Shown here piece after piece: positions 1 to 8,392 of a DNA stretch of 39,445 nt. The stretch lies in NCBI GenBank assembly GCA_947258975.1, contig CAMYKK010000038.1, positions 1-39,445 on the forward strand, read 5' to 3'. The stretch comes from an uncultured Gammaproteobacteria bacterium (lineage in GTDB: Bacteria; Pseudomonadota; Gammaproteobacteria; Arenicellales; JAANXG01). The notes under the pieces are model-generated. The model worked only from the letters and a program-made list of their open reading frames with translations, had not been told where the DNA came from and did no database searches. Positions within the stretch are counted from its first letter, which is position 1. Every line of letters starts with the position of its first letter. The translations under genes were made by a program, and so were the position numbers.

Positions 1-180
1 TTCTATACGTGGCACTACACTTGAGCAGAATTCAAGATCCGACCATTGATTTTATTGGCCTTTTCCCTGGAGACCGATCTTCCACTGTAGAAGATGAGTC
101 TGAGGCGTTTCGGCCGCACCCATGAAGGGCGTCGCGGCGGGGCGCGGCCTCCGCTTCAACCGTGCGACCACTGGATAAGC

Positions 181-1188
181 CTATGGATTGATGGCGTTCA
201 AGCCCACGAACGTGCCGCCGTTGCGCTCGCTGAGCAGGCGCATCAAGGCCGCGAATCGGACGCCGGTGGTGTCCAATCCGTCGGGACGGGTCAACTGAAC
301 CGGGAAGCCGACCGCATGAATGCGGACCAGGCGGTTGCCCTGCGCATCCTCACGATTAATGCGGTCCACGGTGCTGACCACGTCTGCGATCGAGCCGGAC
401 GAAAACTCGTCACCGAACACGTACAGACTGATTTTCTTGTCCGGGGCGTAATACGTGCGGATGGCGCGGGTGATGCCTTCGACCGGACTGCTGTTGCTGA
501 ACGGGTTCCAGGTGGCGAGTCTACGGCGGATCGCTTTACGCCGCGCGGGCGTATCGACAATCCATTTACCCGCATACTGCGAGAACATGAACTCACCCAT
601 GTCATTCATGACTTGGATGCCCTTGACCTGGGGATAAATGCTCAGCGTTTCCTCGACTTTTCTCAGCATCAGCTCCCAGGCGTAATTGAACATGCTCCCG
701 GAGGTGTCGATGATGAATATGATGTACTCGCTGTCCACCGGGATGCCGCCCACGGTCGCATCCGCAGGCGGGCGTCGGTATCCCGCGCCGAGCAGACGCC
801 GCATCTCAGCACTGAGTTCCTGCTTTGCCGACTGCAGCCGCCCACTGATCGCACGCTGCACGTCCAGATCGCGCTGCGCGGATGCAAACTCGCCGCGAAT
901 AGTGTCCAGATCTCCCATCAACCGCGCAAGCCGCTGCTTGATATCGGACACCTGCTCTTGTTTGCCGTTGAGCTGCCGGTTCAGGATCTGCGTGTCTCCG
1001 CGTATCTCGAAGATTTGCTGGACGAGGTCGGCGACCACCTCTTTGAGGTCGGCGCGTATTGCCTCCAGCACCCGCGGCTCAGCGGTCTTGGACAACACCA
1101 GGACGAGGATAATGGCACCGAATGCACAGCAGATCACATCGAGGAAGGAGATGCTAAACGCCTCCACGGCGCGGCGGCGGCGTCTCAT
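181..1188 (-). CDS. ExbD-like membrane helix + coiled coil + von Willebrand A protein (second VWA of operon)
   Basis: This is a 335-residue predicted inner-membrane protein facing the periplasm. After a basic start (MRRRRRAVEAF) comes one hydrophobic helix at about residues 11-33 containing SFLDVICCAFG. That layout, an Asp at the start of a single N-terminal helix, resembles ExbD/TolR/MotB. Residues about 45-125 look like coiled coil. A VWA domain follows from about residue 150, with the metal-site motif DTSGSM. It is the last gene of the operon. Its ATG overlaps the stop of the upstream VWA gene by four bases (ATGA), so translation is probably coupled. The neighbouring MotA/ExbB-type gene suggests it is one of two stator-arm subunits; that role is inferred. 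The VWA fold and the helix are clear; the ligand is unknown. Confidence 0.88.
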   Translation of the reverse strand: MRRRRRAVEAFSISFLDVICCAFGAIILVLVLSKTAEPRVLEAIRADLKEVVADLVQQIFEIRGDTQILNRQLNGKQEQVSDIKQRLARLMGDLDTIRGEFASAQRDLDVQRAISGRLQSAKQELSAEMRRLLGAGYRRPPADATVGGIPVDSEYIIFIIDTSGSMFNYAWELMLRKVEETLSIYPQVKGIQVMNDMGEFMFSQYAGKWIVDTPARRKAIRRRLATWNPFSNSSPVEGITRAIRTYYAPDKKISLYVFGDEFSSGSIADVVSTVDRINREDAQGNRLVRIHAVGFPVQLTRPDGLDTTGVRFAALMRLLSERNGGTFVGLNAINP

Positions 1189-2297
1189 GGCCAGTCCCGC
1201 GACGGCGCCAAGAATGACCCCGAGGTCGATAATGCCAGTTTCCAGAACTCGCTGGCGGCAAACGGATCGCCTTCTATGGGGAACAATATGGTGTTCACCG
1301 GAACGTTGGCGGGCAGGCGGTCGATGGCGCGGCGGAACAACTTGCGCCGTTGTTCGCCGGAAACCCGTGATCGTGCCGGCTTGGACTTCCCCTGGGTGGG
1401 CAGACCATCGCTGATGAGAAATATGTTGTCAGGCCGCGGTGTCAACGAGCGCGTCACTTCGAACGCGTGGTAAAGACTGGTGCCACCGTCCGGCGCCACC
1501 GCGCGCAGCCGCGCAACCGCCTCATCGAGCATGCCTTTGTCCCGGGTGTCCAACCACTTCCCATCGGTGCCCGCAATCACCGGCCGCGCCTTGGTATTAA
1601 AGGCAAATAATTGATACTGGCCGTTCTCAGGCAGTTGTGCGAGCAGCCATTCGACCGTGCGCACCGCACGCCGCCACTTGGGCGCGTCGCGTTTTAACGC
1701 GTCGGATAGGTTGCGCAGGCGGATGATGTTGACGATGGTTTCCTCCAACATGCTCGCGGAAGCATCCACCAGAATCAGTACGCGCTTACCGCCCATCTTC
1801 AACCCGGTCAAGTATTGACGATCCCCTTCGCCGATAAAACGCCTGACCTTGGCGCCTTGCGCCTTTTCCCGTTCCCGTTCCGCGGCCAGCTTTTGCTGGT
1901 CCTGATCGAGCTTGTTTACATCCGACTTGAGCCGGTTCACGTGCTCGCGCTGAGACTGCGTCTCCTTGGTGAGCGTGGCGATCTCGGGTTGCACCCGTCG
2001 AATGTGATCGAGCACCTCGCGAGACCGGCCTTCGGTGACCACGCGTTCACGCTCGATCTCATCGAGCGTGTTTCGCAGTTCGGCCAGATAGCGTTCGCCC
2101 GCCGCCACCTCGGTCTCGAGACGCGACACCTCGCCGCGCAGATCCTGATGCACTTGCGTGCGCCGCGTCAGGGTATCGGCGTTCACGATCATCACCAATA
2201 GGATGACCGAGCCGAATCCACAGAACATGACATCCAAAAACGAGAGCCCGAAGACGCTGATGTCTCGTCGTTTGGTGCGTTTGCTGAGCGCGGCCAC
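1185..2297 (-). CDS. ExbD-like membrane helix + coiled coil + von Willebrand A protein (first VWA of operon)
   Basis: This 370-residue protein is paralogous in layout to the VWA gene after it. One N-terminal membrane helix (about 14-37) contains SFLDVMFCGFG, then a long heptad-rich coiled coil (about 45-150), then a VWA domain. The metal site is DASASM, a variant of the usual DxSxS pattern that keeps the key Asp and Ser residues. A threonine (DGGTSLYHAF) and an aspartate (ISDGLPTQG) further on fit the other metal-site positions. I chose the GTG start, which lies 21 nt after the proton-channel gene and has a GGGG run upstream. The two VWA proteins are diverged but share the same membrane motif, so they may form a heterodimer. 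This is inference from layout; no closer family name is recognised. Confidence 0.87.
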   Translation of the reverse strand: MAALSKRTKRRDISVFGLSFLDVMFCGFGSVILLVMIVNADTLTRRTQVHQDLRGEVSRLETEVAAGERYLAELRNTLDEIERERVVTEGRSREVLDHIRRVQPEIATLTKETQSQREHVNRLKSDVNKLDQDQQKLAAEREREKAQGAKVRRFIGEGDRQYLTGLKMGGKRVLILVDASASMLEETIVNIIRLRNLSDALKRDAPKWRRAVRTVEWLLAQLPENGQYQLFAFNTKARPVIAGTDGKWLDTRDKGMLDEAVARLRAVAPDGGTSLYHAFEVTRSLTPRPDNIFLISDGLPTQGKSKPARSRVSGEQRRKLFRRAIDRLPANVPVNTILFPIEGDPFAASEFWKLALSTSGSFLAPSRDWP

Positions 2298-2318
2298 CGG
2301 ATCCCCGCGGGGTGATCG

Positions 2319-3131
2319 CTAGCGTCGCAAGCGGCGGATCAGCCGCTGATCGCAATAGCCCTCGGTCTCGAGCACGACCCGCTCCTGGGCAAGTTGCAGT
2401 TGATGCACGAAAAACATGACGACAATGCTGATCACCAGGGCGATAAACGTCGAATTGAACGCCACACCCAGGCTTTGGGTGACCCCGGTGATGTCACCTT
2501 CCACCGCCCGGTGCGCCTGTGACAACGCATCGCTGATGCCGCGCACGGTGCCGATGAACCCGATCGAGGGAATGGCCCAGGCGATATAGCGGATGATCGA
2601 CAATTCCGACTCGAGACGTTCGGCTTCGGACTGACACACCTCGCGTGCGGCTGCGGAAACACTTTGTACATTGTCCGCTGCCGCGAAGCGGTGCAGGGCC
2701 GCGGTCAATGCCCGCGGCAGCAGCAAACCGCGGGCACGCGCCGGCAACGCTTGAATGCGGCGCGACAGACCGTGAGTGTCGTCCTGGGTGATCGGCGCGT
2801 CGCTCGCATCGCCAATGAGATCCGCATCGAGCAAGCGCCGTTCGCGATAGATCAATGTTCCCTTATATCCCATGATCGAAAATGCCCACAGCATGAGTAC
2901 AAAGCATGCTTCCTGCTCGAAGTCGCGTACCACAACGTATAACGACCGTTGCTGTACGTATTGGGGATCGGCTTGCATCCTTTCCGACTCGGCGTACAGG
3001 AACGCCTCGGCGTTGGGTCTGATCATGGCAACATAGAGCGCATGGATTAGGATTACGGCGACGAGTAGTGAAAATATCTGATAGATAAATTCCACGGGAA
3101 TCGCCTTTTTCATGAAGTTCGCACTCATCAT
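2319..3131 (-). CDS. MotA/TolQ/ExbB-type proton channel family protein
   Basis: This 270-residue integral membrane protein has three main hydrophobic segments: about 14-36, about 186-205 (IPSIGFIGTVRGISDAL) and about 225-246 (SLGVAFNSTFIALVIS). The last two carry the glycine-rich and threonine-containing helices typical of MotA/TolQ/ExbB channels. Those proteins conduct protons and drive an associated ExbD/MotB-type subunit. The cytoplasmic loop (about 95-185) is larger than in ExbB. It starts at ATG with AGGA upstream, 10 nt after the small secreted protein, and is followed 21 nt later by two VWA proteins with ExbD-like helices. No exbD, tolR or motB is present, so the VWA proteins are the likely partners. 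Confidence 0.9.
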   Translation of the reverse strand: MMSANFMKKAIPVEFIYQIFSLLVAVILIHALYVAMIRPNAEAFLYAESERMQADPQYVQQRSLYVVVRDFEQEACFVLMLWAFSIMGYKGTLIYRERRLLDADLIGDASDAPITQDDTHGLSRRIQALPARARGLLLPRALTAALHRFAAADNVQSVSAAAREVCQSEAERLESELSIIRYIAWAIPSIGFIGTVRGISDALSQAHRAVEGDITGVTQSLGVAFNSTFIALVISIVVMFFVHQLQLAQERVVLETEGYCDQRLIRRLRR

Positions 3132-3141
3132 TGATCCTCGC

Positions 3142-3369
3142 TCAAATATCAGTAGGAAAGGAAATCACATTGTCAGGAGAAATCTTATCGGTGGGCACAA
3201 ACCGCTCGGGCAGCTTTTCCGCTCGCTGCGGGGATCCGGATGGCAATTTGGGGACGGTCTCGGGCTGCGCTGCCGCGGAATCCGATTCCGGCGCGGTTGC
3301 TGGTGTCTGACCCATCGCCGACGCCGCCAGCATCAACGCGGTCGCTATCATTAGCCGGCTATTCGACAT
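3142..3369 (-). CDS. Small secreted protein of the VWA/proton-channel operon
   Basis: This is a 75-residue protein starting MSNSRLMIATALMLAASAMG, a classic signal peptide with likely cleavage after AMG. The mature part is about 55 residues, rich in Pro, Ala and Glu, and ends with ISPDNVISFPTDI. There is an in-frame ATG 14 codons upstream. I prefer this one because it places the signal peptide at the N-terminus and overlaps the stop of the upstream FHA/SUMF gene by only 11 bases. No domain is recognised. Its fixed position between the FHA fusion and the channel gene suggests an accessory periplasmic subunit. Function unknown. Confidence 0.7.
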   Translation of the reverse strand: MSNSRLMIATALMLAASAMGQTPATAPESDSAAAQPETVPKLPSGSPQRAEKLPERFVPTDKISPDNVISFPTDI

Positions 3370-5704
3370 AACGTGCGATCCGGAATCCAAGATCTTGCCG
3401 TTCTTTGTCACTGTAATCCCGAAAACTCAATCGCAATTCACTGATGGTCGAGTGTTTCCAACCGGCACCGCGCACCACGTGGTGGCGCCCTGACGCGGGT
3501 CCAATCGGGTCGGTTACCACGCGCGCACCGGTGACGTGGACATCGTAGAAGTCGTGGCACCACTCTGCCACGTTCCCACCCACGTCGTGGACGCCCAGGT
3601 GGTTCGGAGGAAAGCTGCCGACCGGGGCGGTGACCGCAAATTGGTCGTTGTAGGTCGAGAGCGTATTGGGAAGCAGGCCGGTAGCCGAGCGGTCGGCGTA
3701 GTTGCCCACCGCACCGACCGGTGGATAACTGTTTCCCCAGTCATACTTGTTGGGGCGCGAACGCTCCGCGTGGCGCGCCGCATATTCCCATTCCGCCTCG
3801 GTGGGCAGACGATAACCGTTTGTGGGCGGCCGCACCGCGACCAGCTTGCCGCCCTGTTCCGCGTATGCCGGGGCCAAACCGTCCTGCTTGCTCAACCAAT
3901 TCAGGTAGGCGGCCGCCTCGTCCCAGCGCATGTTCACCGCCGGTTGCAGGTCGTCGTCGAGACTGCGGCCATAGGCGGCACCGGAGCTGTGCTCCGACTT
4001 GAAACGGCGAAACTGTCCATTGGTGACCTCTTTGATGCCGAGATAGAACGCGCGGGTCAGCGCCACCTGGTGCAATTGCTCGTTTGCCCGTCGGCCCTGT
4101 TCGCGGCGCGATGCCCCCATGGCGAACCGGCCGGGCTCGATCAGCCGCAGCACTTGGCCCGCGCCGGTGGTGACCGTCTTGGCGGGGGTGGCCCTCGATG
4201 AGCTGGCGTTTTGCCGGTTTAGCGTCACCGTCAACTCTTTGCTCACTCCCGCGCGGGGGGTGACGGTCACCCGGTAGGGTTGGTAGCCGGGCTTTCTAAA
4301 TTCCAGCTGGTGCGGCTCGGTGGTCAACTGCATACCTTGGGTCCCCGCACCGCGTTCCTTGCCATCGACGAAGAGCCGTGCATCAGGGGGCTCGCTGACA
4401 ATGAATAGCGCGCCGTACTCGGCGGGCAGCTCGACGTCCAGAGACTCGGTGGCCGCGGGTTGCAGACTCACCGTCTTGCTGACCGTCTTGCGGCCCGACC
4501 TGGCTAACACGATATGATGCTCTTGTCGCGGGCTGAGCGCGAGTTCCAGCGGCGTCACCCCCTGATACCTGCCGTCCATCGTCACCGATGCGCCAACCGG
4601 CTCGCTGCTGACGGCGAGCAGTCCGTTAGACGGTGTGAGCACGAACGGTTCCGGTGTCACCGCCTCACCGGCGACTACGGTAAGCTCGGAGCGGACGGGA
4701 TCGTGCTCAGGCAACCGCAGTTCAACGGCGTGCTTCCCCGAAAGCAGGTCCACCGTTGCGGGTGTCGTGCCTACCTTCTCACCATCCACCCACAGTGACG
4801 CTCCGGTCGGACTCGATGCGAATGATACCGGGGCCCAATCGGGTTGCAGCGTAATGGCAACTTCTTGCGAGCGGCCCATGCCATCGACTTTCAGATCAAG
4901 CGCAACTGGTTGGTAACGAGCCGCAGTCACCTGAATCCGATGCGCGCCGGCACGCAGTTCGAGATCCCGAATCGGCGTGGTGCCCACCGCTTGCCCATCG
5001 ACGCTCACGGTCGCGCCCGACACCGGATCACTGACCAGCGTGATACGACCGGGCAGCTTTTCCATATTGAACACTAACGCCTGATGCGGCCCGCGGCGGA
5101 TGTCGACACCATCGCGCAGCGGCTGATAGCCAGTCTTGCTGGCTACGACCTCATAGGTGCCGGGATAGACCAGATAGCGATCCCGGAACTTAATTGCCGG
5201 CAGCGCGCCGCGTAAATCGAGGCGTTCCGGCGCGGGGGTGATCGTGACCGATACCGAAGTAGCGGTGATCACAAAGACCGCGGCCGCGAGCAAGATTAGG
5301 AACATCGCCAGCACACCGAGCCGCAGCATGCGGCGGCTGCCGCGTCTCACCACCGGGGCTCCGGCAGCGGTCGTGAAGGTTGATGGTTCGGCGCTGCGTT
5401 CCTGTAGTTGCAGCGTTTGCCCCGTAATGACACACACCAGCGTCGCGGCGCCGATTCTGACATGGTCCCCATCCCGCAATGGGGCGGGATCCGTCACACG
5501 CCGCTCATTGAGCAGTACCGTGATCGTCGGCACACCGGGTACCAACCACGGGTGGCCACCCCGGCACTCGACGTATGCGTATTCATTCTGGCTGTGGTCA
5601 CCGGATAAGGGAATATCCGCGGCCACACCGCCCAGACTCAGGCGCTCACCGTCGTCGCAAGACCGGTCTGCCACGTTGGTCCCGGTAATCGTGATCGTGT
5701 TCAA
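3359..5704 (-). CDS. FHA - transmembrane - PEGA(x5) - SUMF (formylglycine-generating-enzyme-like) fusion protein
   Basis: This is a 781-residue protein. Residues about 1-100 look like an FHA domain (phosphothreonine recognition), residues about 125-150 are one membrane helix (LGVLAMFLILLAAAVFVI), about 150-510 hold five PEGA-type beta repeats (for example VSDPVSGATVSVDGQAVG and VSEPPDARLFVDGKERG), and about 525-781 form a SUMF1/FGE-like domain (FAMGASRREQG, EVTNGQFRRFK, GGNVAEWCHDFY). I chose the TTG start. It overlaps the upstream stop (TTGA) and has GAGGAG five bases before it; an upstream ATG at 5719 would discard that site. The C-terminal end (RGAGWKHSTISELRLSFRDY) lacks the paired cysteines of true FGE, so a binding role is likelier than sulfatase activation. 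FHA would face the cytoplasm, PEGA/SUMF the periplasm. Confidence 0.87.
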   Translation of the reverse strand: MNTITITGTNVADRSCDDGERLSLGGVAADIPLSGDHSQNEYAYVECRGGHPWLVPGVPTITVLLNERRVTDPAPLRDGDHVRIGAATLVCVITGQTLQLQERSAEPSTFTTAAGAPVVRRGSRRMLRLGVLAMFLILLAAAVFVITATSVSVTITPAPERLDLRGALPAIKFRDRYLVYPGTYEVVASKTGYQPLRDGVDIRRGPHQALVFNMEKLPGRITLVSDPVSGATVSVDGQAVGTTPIRDLELRAGAHRIQVTAARYQPVALDLKVDGMGRSQEVAITLQPDWAPVSFASSPTGASLWVDGEKVGTTPATVDLLSGKHAVELRLPEHDPVRSELTVVAGEAVTPEPFVLTPSNGLLAVSSEPVGASVTMDGRYQGVTPLELALSPRQEHHIVLARSGRKTVSKTVSLQPAATESLDVELPAEYGALFIVSEPPDARLFVDGKERGAGTQGMQLTTEPHQLEFRKPGYQPYRVTVTPRAGVSKELTVTLNRQNASSSRATPAKTVTTGAGQVLRLIEPGRFAMGASRREQGRRANEQLHQVALTRAFYLGIKEVTNGQFRRFKSEHSSGAAYGRSLDDDLQPAVNMRWDEAAAYLNWLSKQDGLAPAYAEQGGKLVAVRPPTNGYRLPTEAEWEYAARHAERSRPNKYDWGNSYPPVGAVGNYADRSATGLLPNTLSTYNDQFAVTAPVGSFPPNHLGVHDVGGNVAEWCHDFYDVHVTGARVVTDPIGPASGRHHVVRGAGWKHSTISELRLSFRDYSDKERQDLGFRIARYVE

Positions 5705-7131
5705 ATCTGCTCCTCGCATCGCACGTCTATGGTTTGCAAGGCCGGACCGGCCGTGACCGTCCATTCCACGCGCACATCGCGGTATCCCGCTCGCGTCCCG
5801 CGCACGCGGTAGGTGCCGGGCAACAACATCGTCCGCGATTCCGAGAAACGGCCGAAACGGCCGACCCGATCGATGGACACCTCGGTTTCGTTGTCGGAGC
5901 GCAATAACACCGCCACCGGGGTGCTTGTGAGCCTGACGAGTTCCTCGAGGGCAGCGAGTTTTTCCCGCAGTCGCGGCCCGTTATCCGGCAGCGAACGTTC
6001 ATGTGTTAGCAGACGTTCGGCGTTAGCCCGCGGTTCGGGCGACTGCAGGCGATCGGGGGCGTCCAGATATGCATCCAACTGCGCATGGAATTCGGCAAGC
6101 TGCTCGGCGCGCTGCAGCCCCTGCAACGCAAATTGCGCCTGCGCGTCGATCGCCAGCACCGCCTGATACTCGGAAATCACGTCCTGCCAGCGCTCCTCAC
6201 GCTCGCCTCGCTGAGCACGCGCGCGATGCTGCGCAATCGTTGTCGCCTGTCGCGCCCGCGTCAACCGCCGTTGTGCATCGACGACGTCCGCCGATTGCGG
6301 ATTCAGTCCGCGCGCCCGCTCCAGTGCGCGGCGGGCCTCCGGCAGCGCCCCACTTTCAATTGCGGTCAGCGCATCAGACATGGCGTCACGGAATGCGAGT
6401 TGTTTGATTGTCGCCCCTACCCGATCCACACCCGCGCGTGCTTCTCGCGACTCGGGATCCAAGCGTTGCGCCGCGCGATACTGCTCCTCGGCCGATGTCC
6501 ATTGGCGGTTGCTCTCGCGCTCGCGTCCAGACGCCAACAAACCGGCGAGGCGATCGAGGATTTTCGCTCGTTCCGCGCCCCGCCTTGCCTGTGCATGTCG
6601 TGGGTCCACGGCCAGGGCGATCATGAATTGCTTCTGCGCGGATTCAGCGTCGTAGGTCTCGAGTGCGTGCGCCCCCTGTTCCAAGGCCGCAGCCAGCCGG
6701 TCGGCCTTGGAGGCGTCCAGCGCCGCCAACATGGCGGTGACGTCGCGATAGGTATTGGCCGCCGCCGCGAAGTTCCGACTGGCGAACTCGGCGTCGCCCT
6801 CGGCGAGGCGCATGAGCGCTGTTTCATAATCCGTGTCACCCCAGATCCGAACCTGCTGCGCCTCGAGCACGGTCTGACGTTCAAGCAGTTGCTGTAATGC
6901 GTGCTCAGCTTCGCGTTTGTCCCGCGCGAGCTGTATCTGTTCGGCCTTCGGCGCGACCGGTGCGGCCGCGTCGGGAACCGGCCTGTCGCTGGACTCTTCG
7001 ACGACCGCGCGCCGATCCACGATATCCGGAAGCACCCACACCACGAGCACGACGGCGGTCAATAAGATGATGAGCGCCGTGAGCAGTGATATCCGGACCC
7101 AAAGAGGAGCATGCATCCGAGCGCGGGTCAC
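5701..7131 (-). CDS. Membrane-anchored helical-repeat protein with C-terminal PEGA domain
   Basis: This is a 476-residue protein. An N-terminal membrane anchor (about 10-33) precedes an Ala/Arg/Glu-rich helical region (about 55-360). The repeats there are TPR-like, for example FAAAANTYRDV, QFMIALAVDPRHAQA and RAAQRLDPESREA. The C-terminal part (about 385-476) is a single PEGA-type domain (VLLRSDNETEVSIDRVG, then LLPGTYRVRGTRAGYRDV). I used the GTG start because of a GGA six bases upstream; an ATG five codons later is possible. It lies 28 nt after the lipoprotein gene and overlaps the FHA/SUMF gene. PEGA in two neighbours suggests periplasmic contact between them. A scaffold role is inferred. 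Confidence 0.82.
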   Translation of the reverse strand: MTRARMHAPLWVRISLLTALIILLTAVVLVVWVLPDIVDRRAVVEESSDRPVPDAAAPVAPKAEQIQLARDKREAEHALQQLLERQTVLEAQQVRIWGDTDYETALMRLAEGDAEFASRNFAAAANTYRDVTAMLAALDASKADRLAAALEQGAHALETYDAESAQKQFMIALAVDPRHAQARRGAERAKILDRLAGLLASGRERESNRQWTSAEEQYRAAQRLDPESREARAGVDRVGATIKQLAFRDAMSDALTAIESGALPEARRALERARGLNPQSADVVDAQRRLTRARQATTIAQHRARAQRGEREERWQDVISEYQAVLAIDAQAQFALQGLQRAEQLAEFHAQLDAYLDAPDRLQSPEPRANAERLLTHERSLPDNGPRLREKLAALEELVRLTSTPVAVLLRSDNETEVSIDRVGRFGRFSESRTMLLPGTYRVRGTRAGYRDVRVEWTVTAGPALQTIDVRCEEQI

Positions 7132-7159
7132 GCCGCTTCCACTCCCTCACCCCTTGGGG

Positions 7160-8392
7160 TCATTTCACCGGCGATGTTTGGGGCTGATCGTCGTCCGCAA
7201 TGTGGATCGCCGGCGCACCGGTCTCGGTTGCATAGATCTCGCTGAGCAGACGGCGCCACTGGTGAAACTGTTGCTCGGCGGATCCAGTCAATTCCACCGT
7301 CTGCCCCTCGACGTTGAGCACCAATGGCGCTACCTCGGCGTTGAACGACTCGCCGAGCTCACGGATCGCATCCTCATGGATCGCTTTCTGTGCACTGATG
7401 TCCATGCCGCGCTTAACGTTATACGCGCCGCCGAGAACCATCACATCCCGCACCGACTCGGTACCAGAGCCTCCACCCATTGCCTCTATCGCGATGGCGC
7501 CAACGATCATCGCGGCACCCAGTAGATAGCGGTTGGCTGCCTTCTGCTTTACTTCGCGCAACGCTTCGGCTTCGTCGCTGCGGGCCTTGCGCCACTCGAA
7601 ATACGGACCCGCCATTTCGGCATTGAAAATATCGTAGTAGCCGTTAACGACATCGATCAACATGTGTTCGCGCTCGCGAACCTTCATCACTCGATCGAGC
7701 ATCGGATCTGCTTGCGCGGGCAGCCTTTGTACAAGATAACGGCCGTCGTCAGCGGCGGTAATAAAACCGTCGAACGCTTTCGGCGCCAGTGATTTACCGA
7801 ATCTAAGTTGGGCGACGCGCTGAATTTCCAAGCTCCGCTCCGCCGGCAATCGCGCTTTGTGGTGGTACAGGTCATTGGCGATCCGATTGTAAATATCTTG
7901 AAATATCTCGCTTTCGTCGGCGTCGAGGTAGGCATCAGCATCAACCTGTTTTTCATATACGGTTCGAAACCACCGGTTTCCCGAGGCGTCGGATACCTTT
8001 ATCTCCAATTCCAGAACCTCGCCATCGGAGTCCAGGATCTTTCCTTCCACCATGACATCGACGGCATGGGTTTGCGCCGGCACCACGCGCACGGCCCCCC
8101 AGTGACCCGTTTTCTGCAAGGTATCACGCAGCACGAGTGGCATATAACGCGCCTCCGCCGATCGGATCTCGGTAGTGAGACCCTTCTTGTCCCGGTCCTT
8201 CTCGCTGATCTCTCCGGGATCGAAGACGCGAATGCCGACGTCAAGGAGTTGTTGCTCCTTTAGCTCGGCTTGGGCGTTGATCACCGGCGTGTCTTCGACC
8301 TGTTCGGCAACGGTCATGGTCTGGCATCCCGCGGCCAGCATGGCCGCGATCGCCACCACGATCACCAAACCACTCGATCTCACCGCTGTCAT
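7160..8392 (-). CDS. Large lipoprotein of the VWA/proton-channel operon
   Basis: This is a 410-residue protein. The signal peptide ends in a lipobox (AAMLAAGC), so the mature N-terminus should be a lipidated Cys at about residue 23. The mature protein begins with a beta-rich region (LLDVGIRVFDPG, AVDVMVEGKILDSDG, WFRTVYEKQV) that loosely recalls LpoB/CsgG-like lipoproteins. An unusual hydrophobic stretch (YLLGAAMIVGAIAIEAMGGG) lies at about 300. The chosen ATG overlaps the upstream stop by four bases and places the signal peptide first; an ATG-like start 15 codons earlier would bury it. Position suggests an outer-membrane-anchored component of the same complex. No specific family is recognised. 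Confidence 0.8.
   Translation of the reverse strand: MTAVRSSGLVIVVAIAAMLAAGCQTMTVAEQVEDTPVINAQAELKEQQLLDVGIRVFDPGEISEKDRDKKGLTTEIRSAEARYMPLVLRDTLQKTGHWGAVRVVPAQTHAVDVMVEGKILDSDGEVLELEIKVSDASGNRWFRTVYEKQVDADAYLDADESEIFQDIYNRIANDLYHHKARLPAERSLEIQRVAQLRFGKSLAPKAFDGFITAADDGRYLVQRLPAQADPMLDRVMKVREREHMLIDVVNGYYDIFNAEMAGPYFEWRKARSDEAEALREVKQKAANRYLLGAAMIVGAIAIEAMGGGSGTESVRDVMVLGGAYNVKRGMDISAQKAIHEDAIRELGESFNAEVAPLVLNVEGQTVELTGSAEQQFHQWRRLLSEIYATETGAPAIHIADDDQPQTSPVK

Noticed and set aside
94-1473. Long plus-strand open frame (459 codons) at the left end
   Set aside because: It is the antisense of two clear VWA genes, has Arg/His-rich shadow composition and no recognisable domain.
3359-5704. True formylglycine-generating enzyme that activates sulfatases
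   Set aside because: No paired catalytic Cys at the C-terminal end and no sulfatase gene nearby.
6085-6897. Plus-strand 270-codon frame opposite the helical-repeat/PEGA gene
   Set aside because: Antisense shadow in GC-rich DNA; the minus-strand protein has a membrane anchor and PEGA fold.
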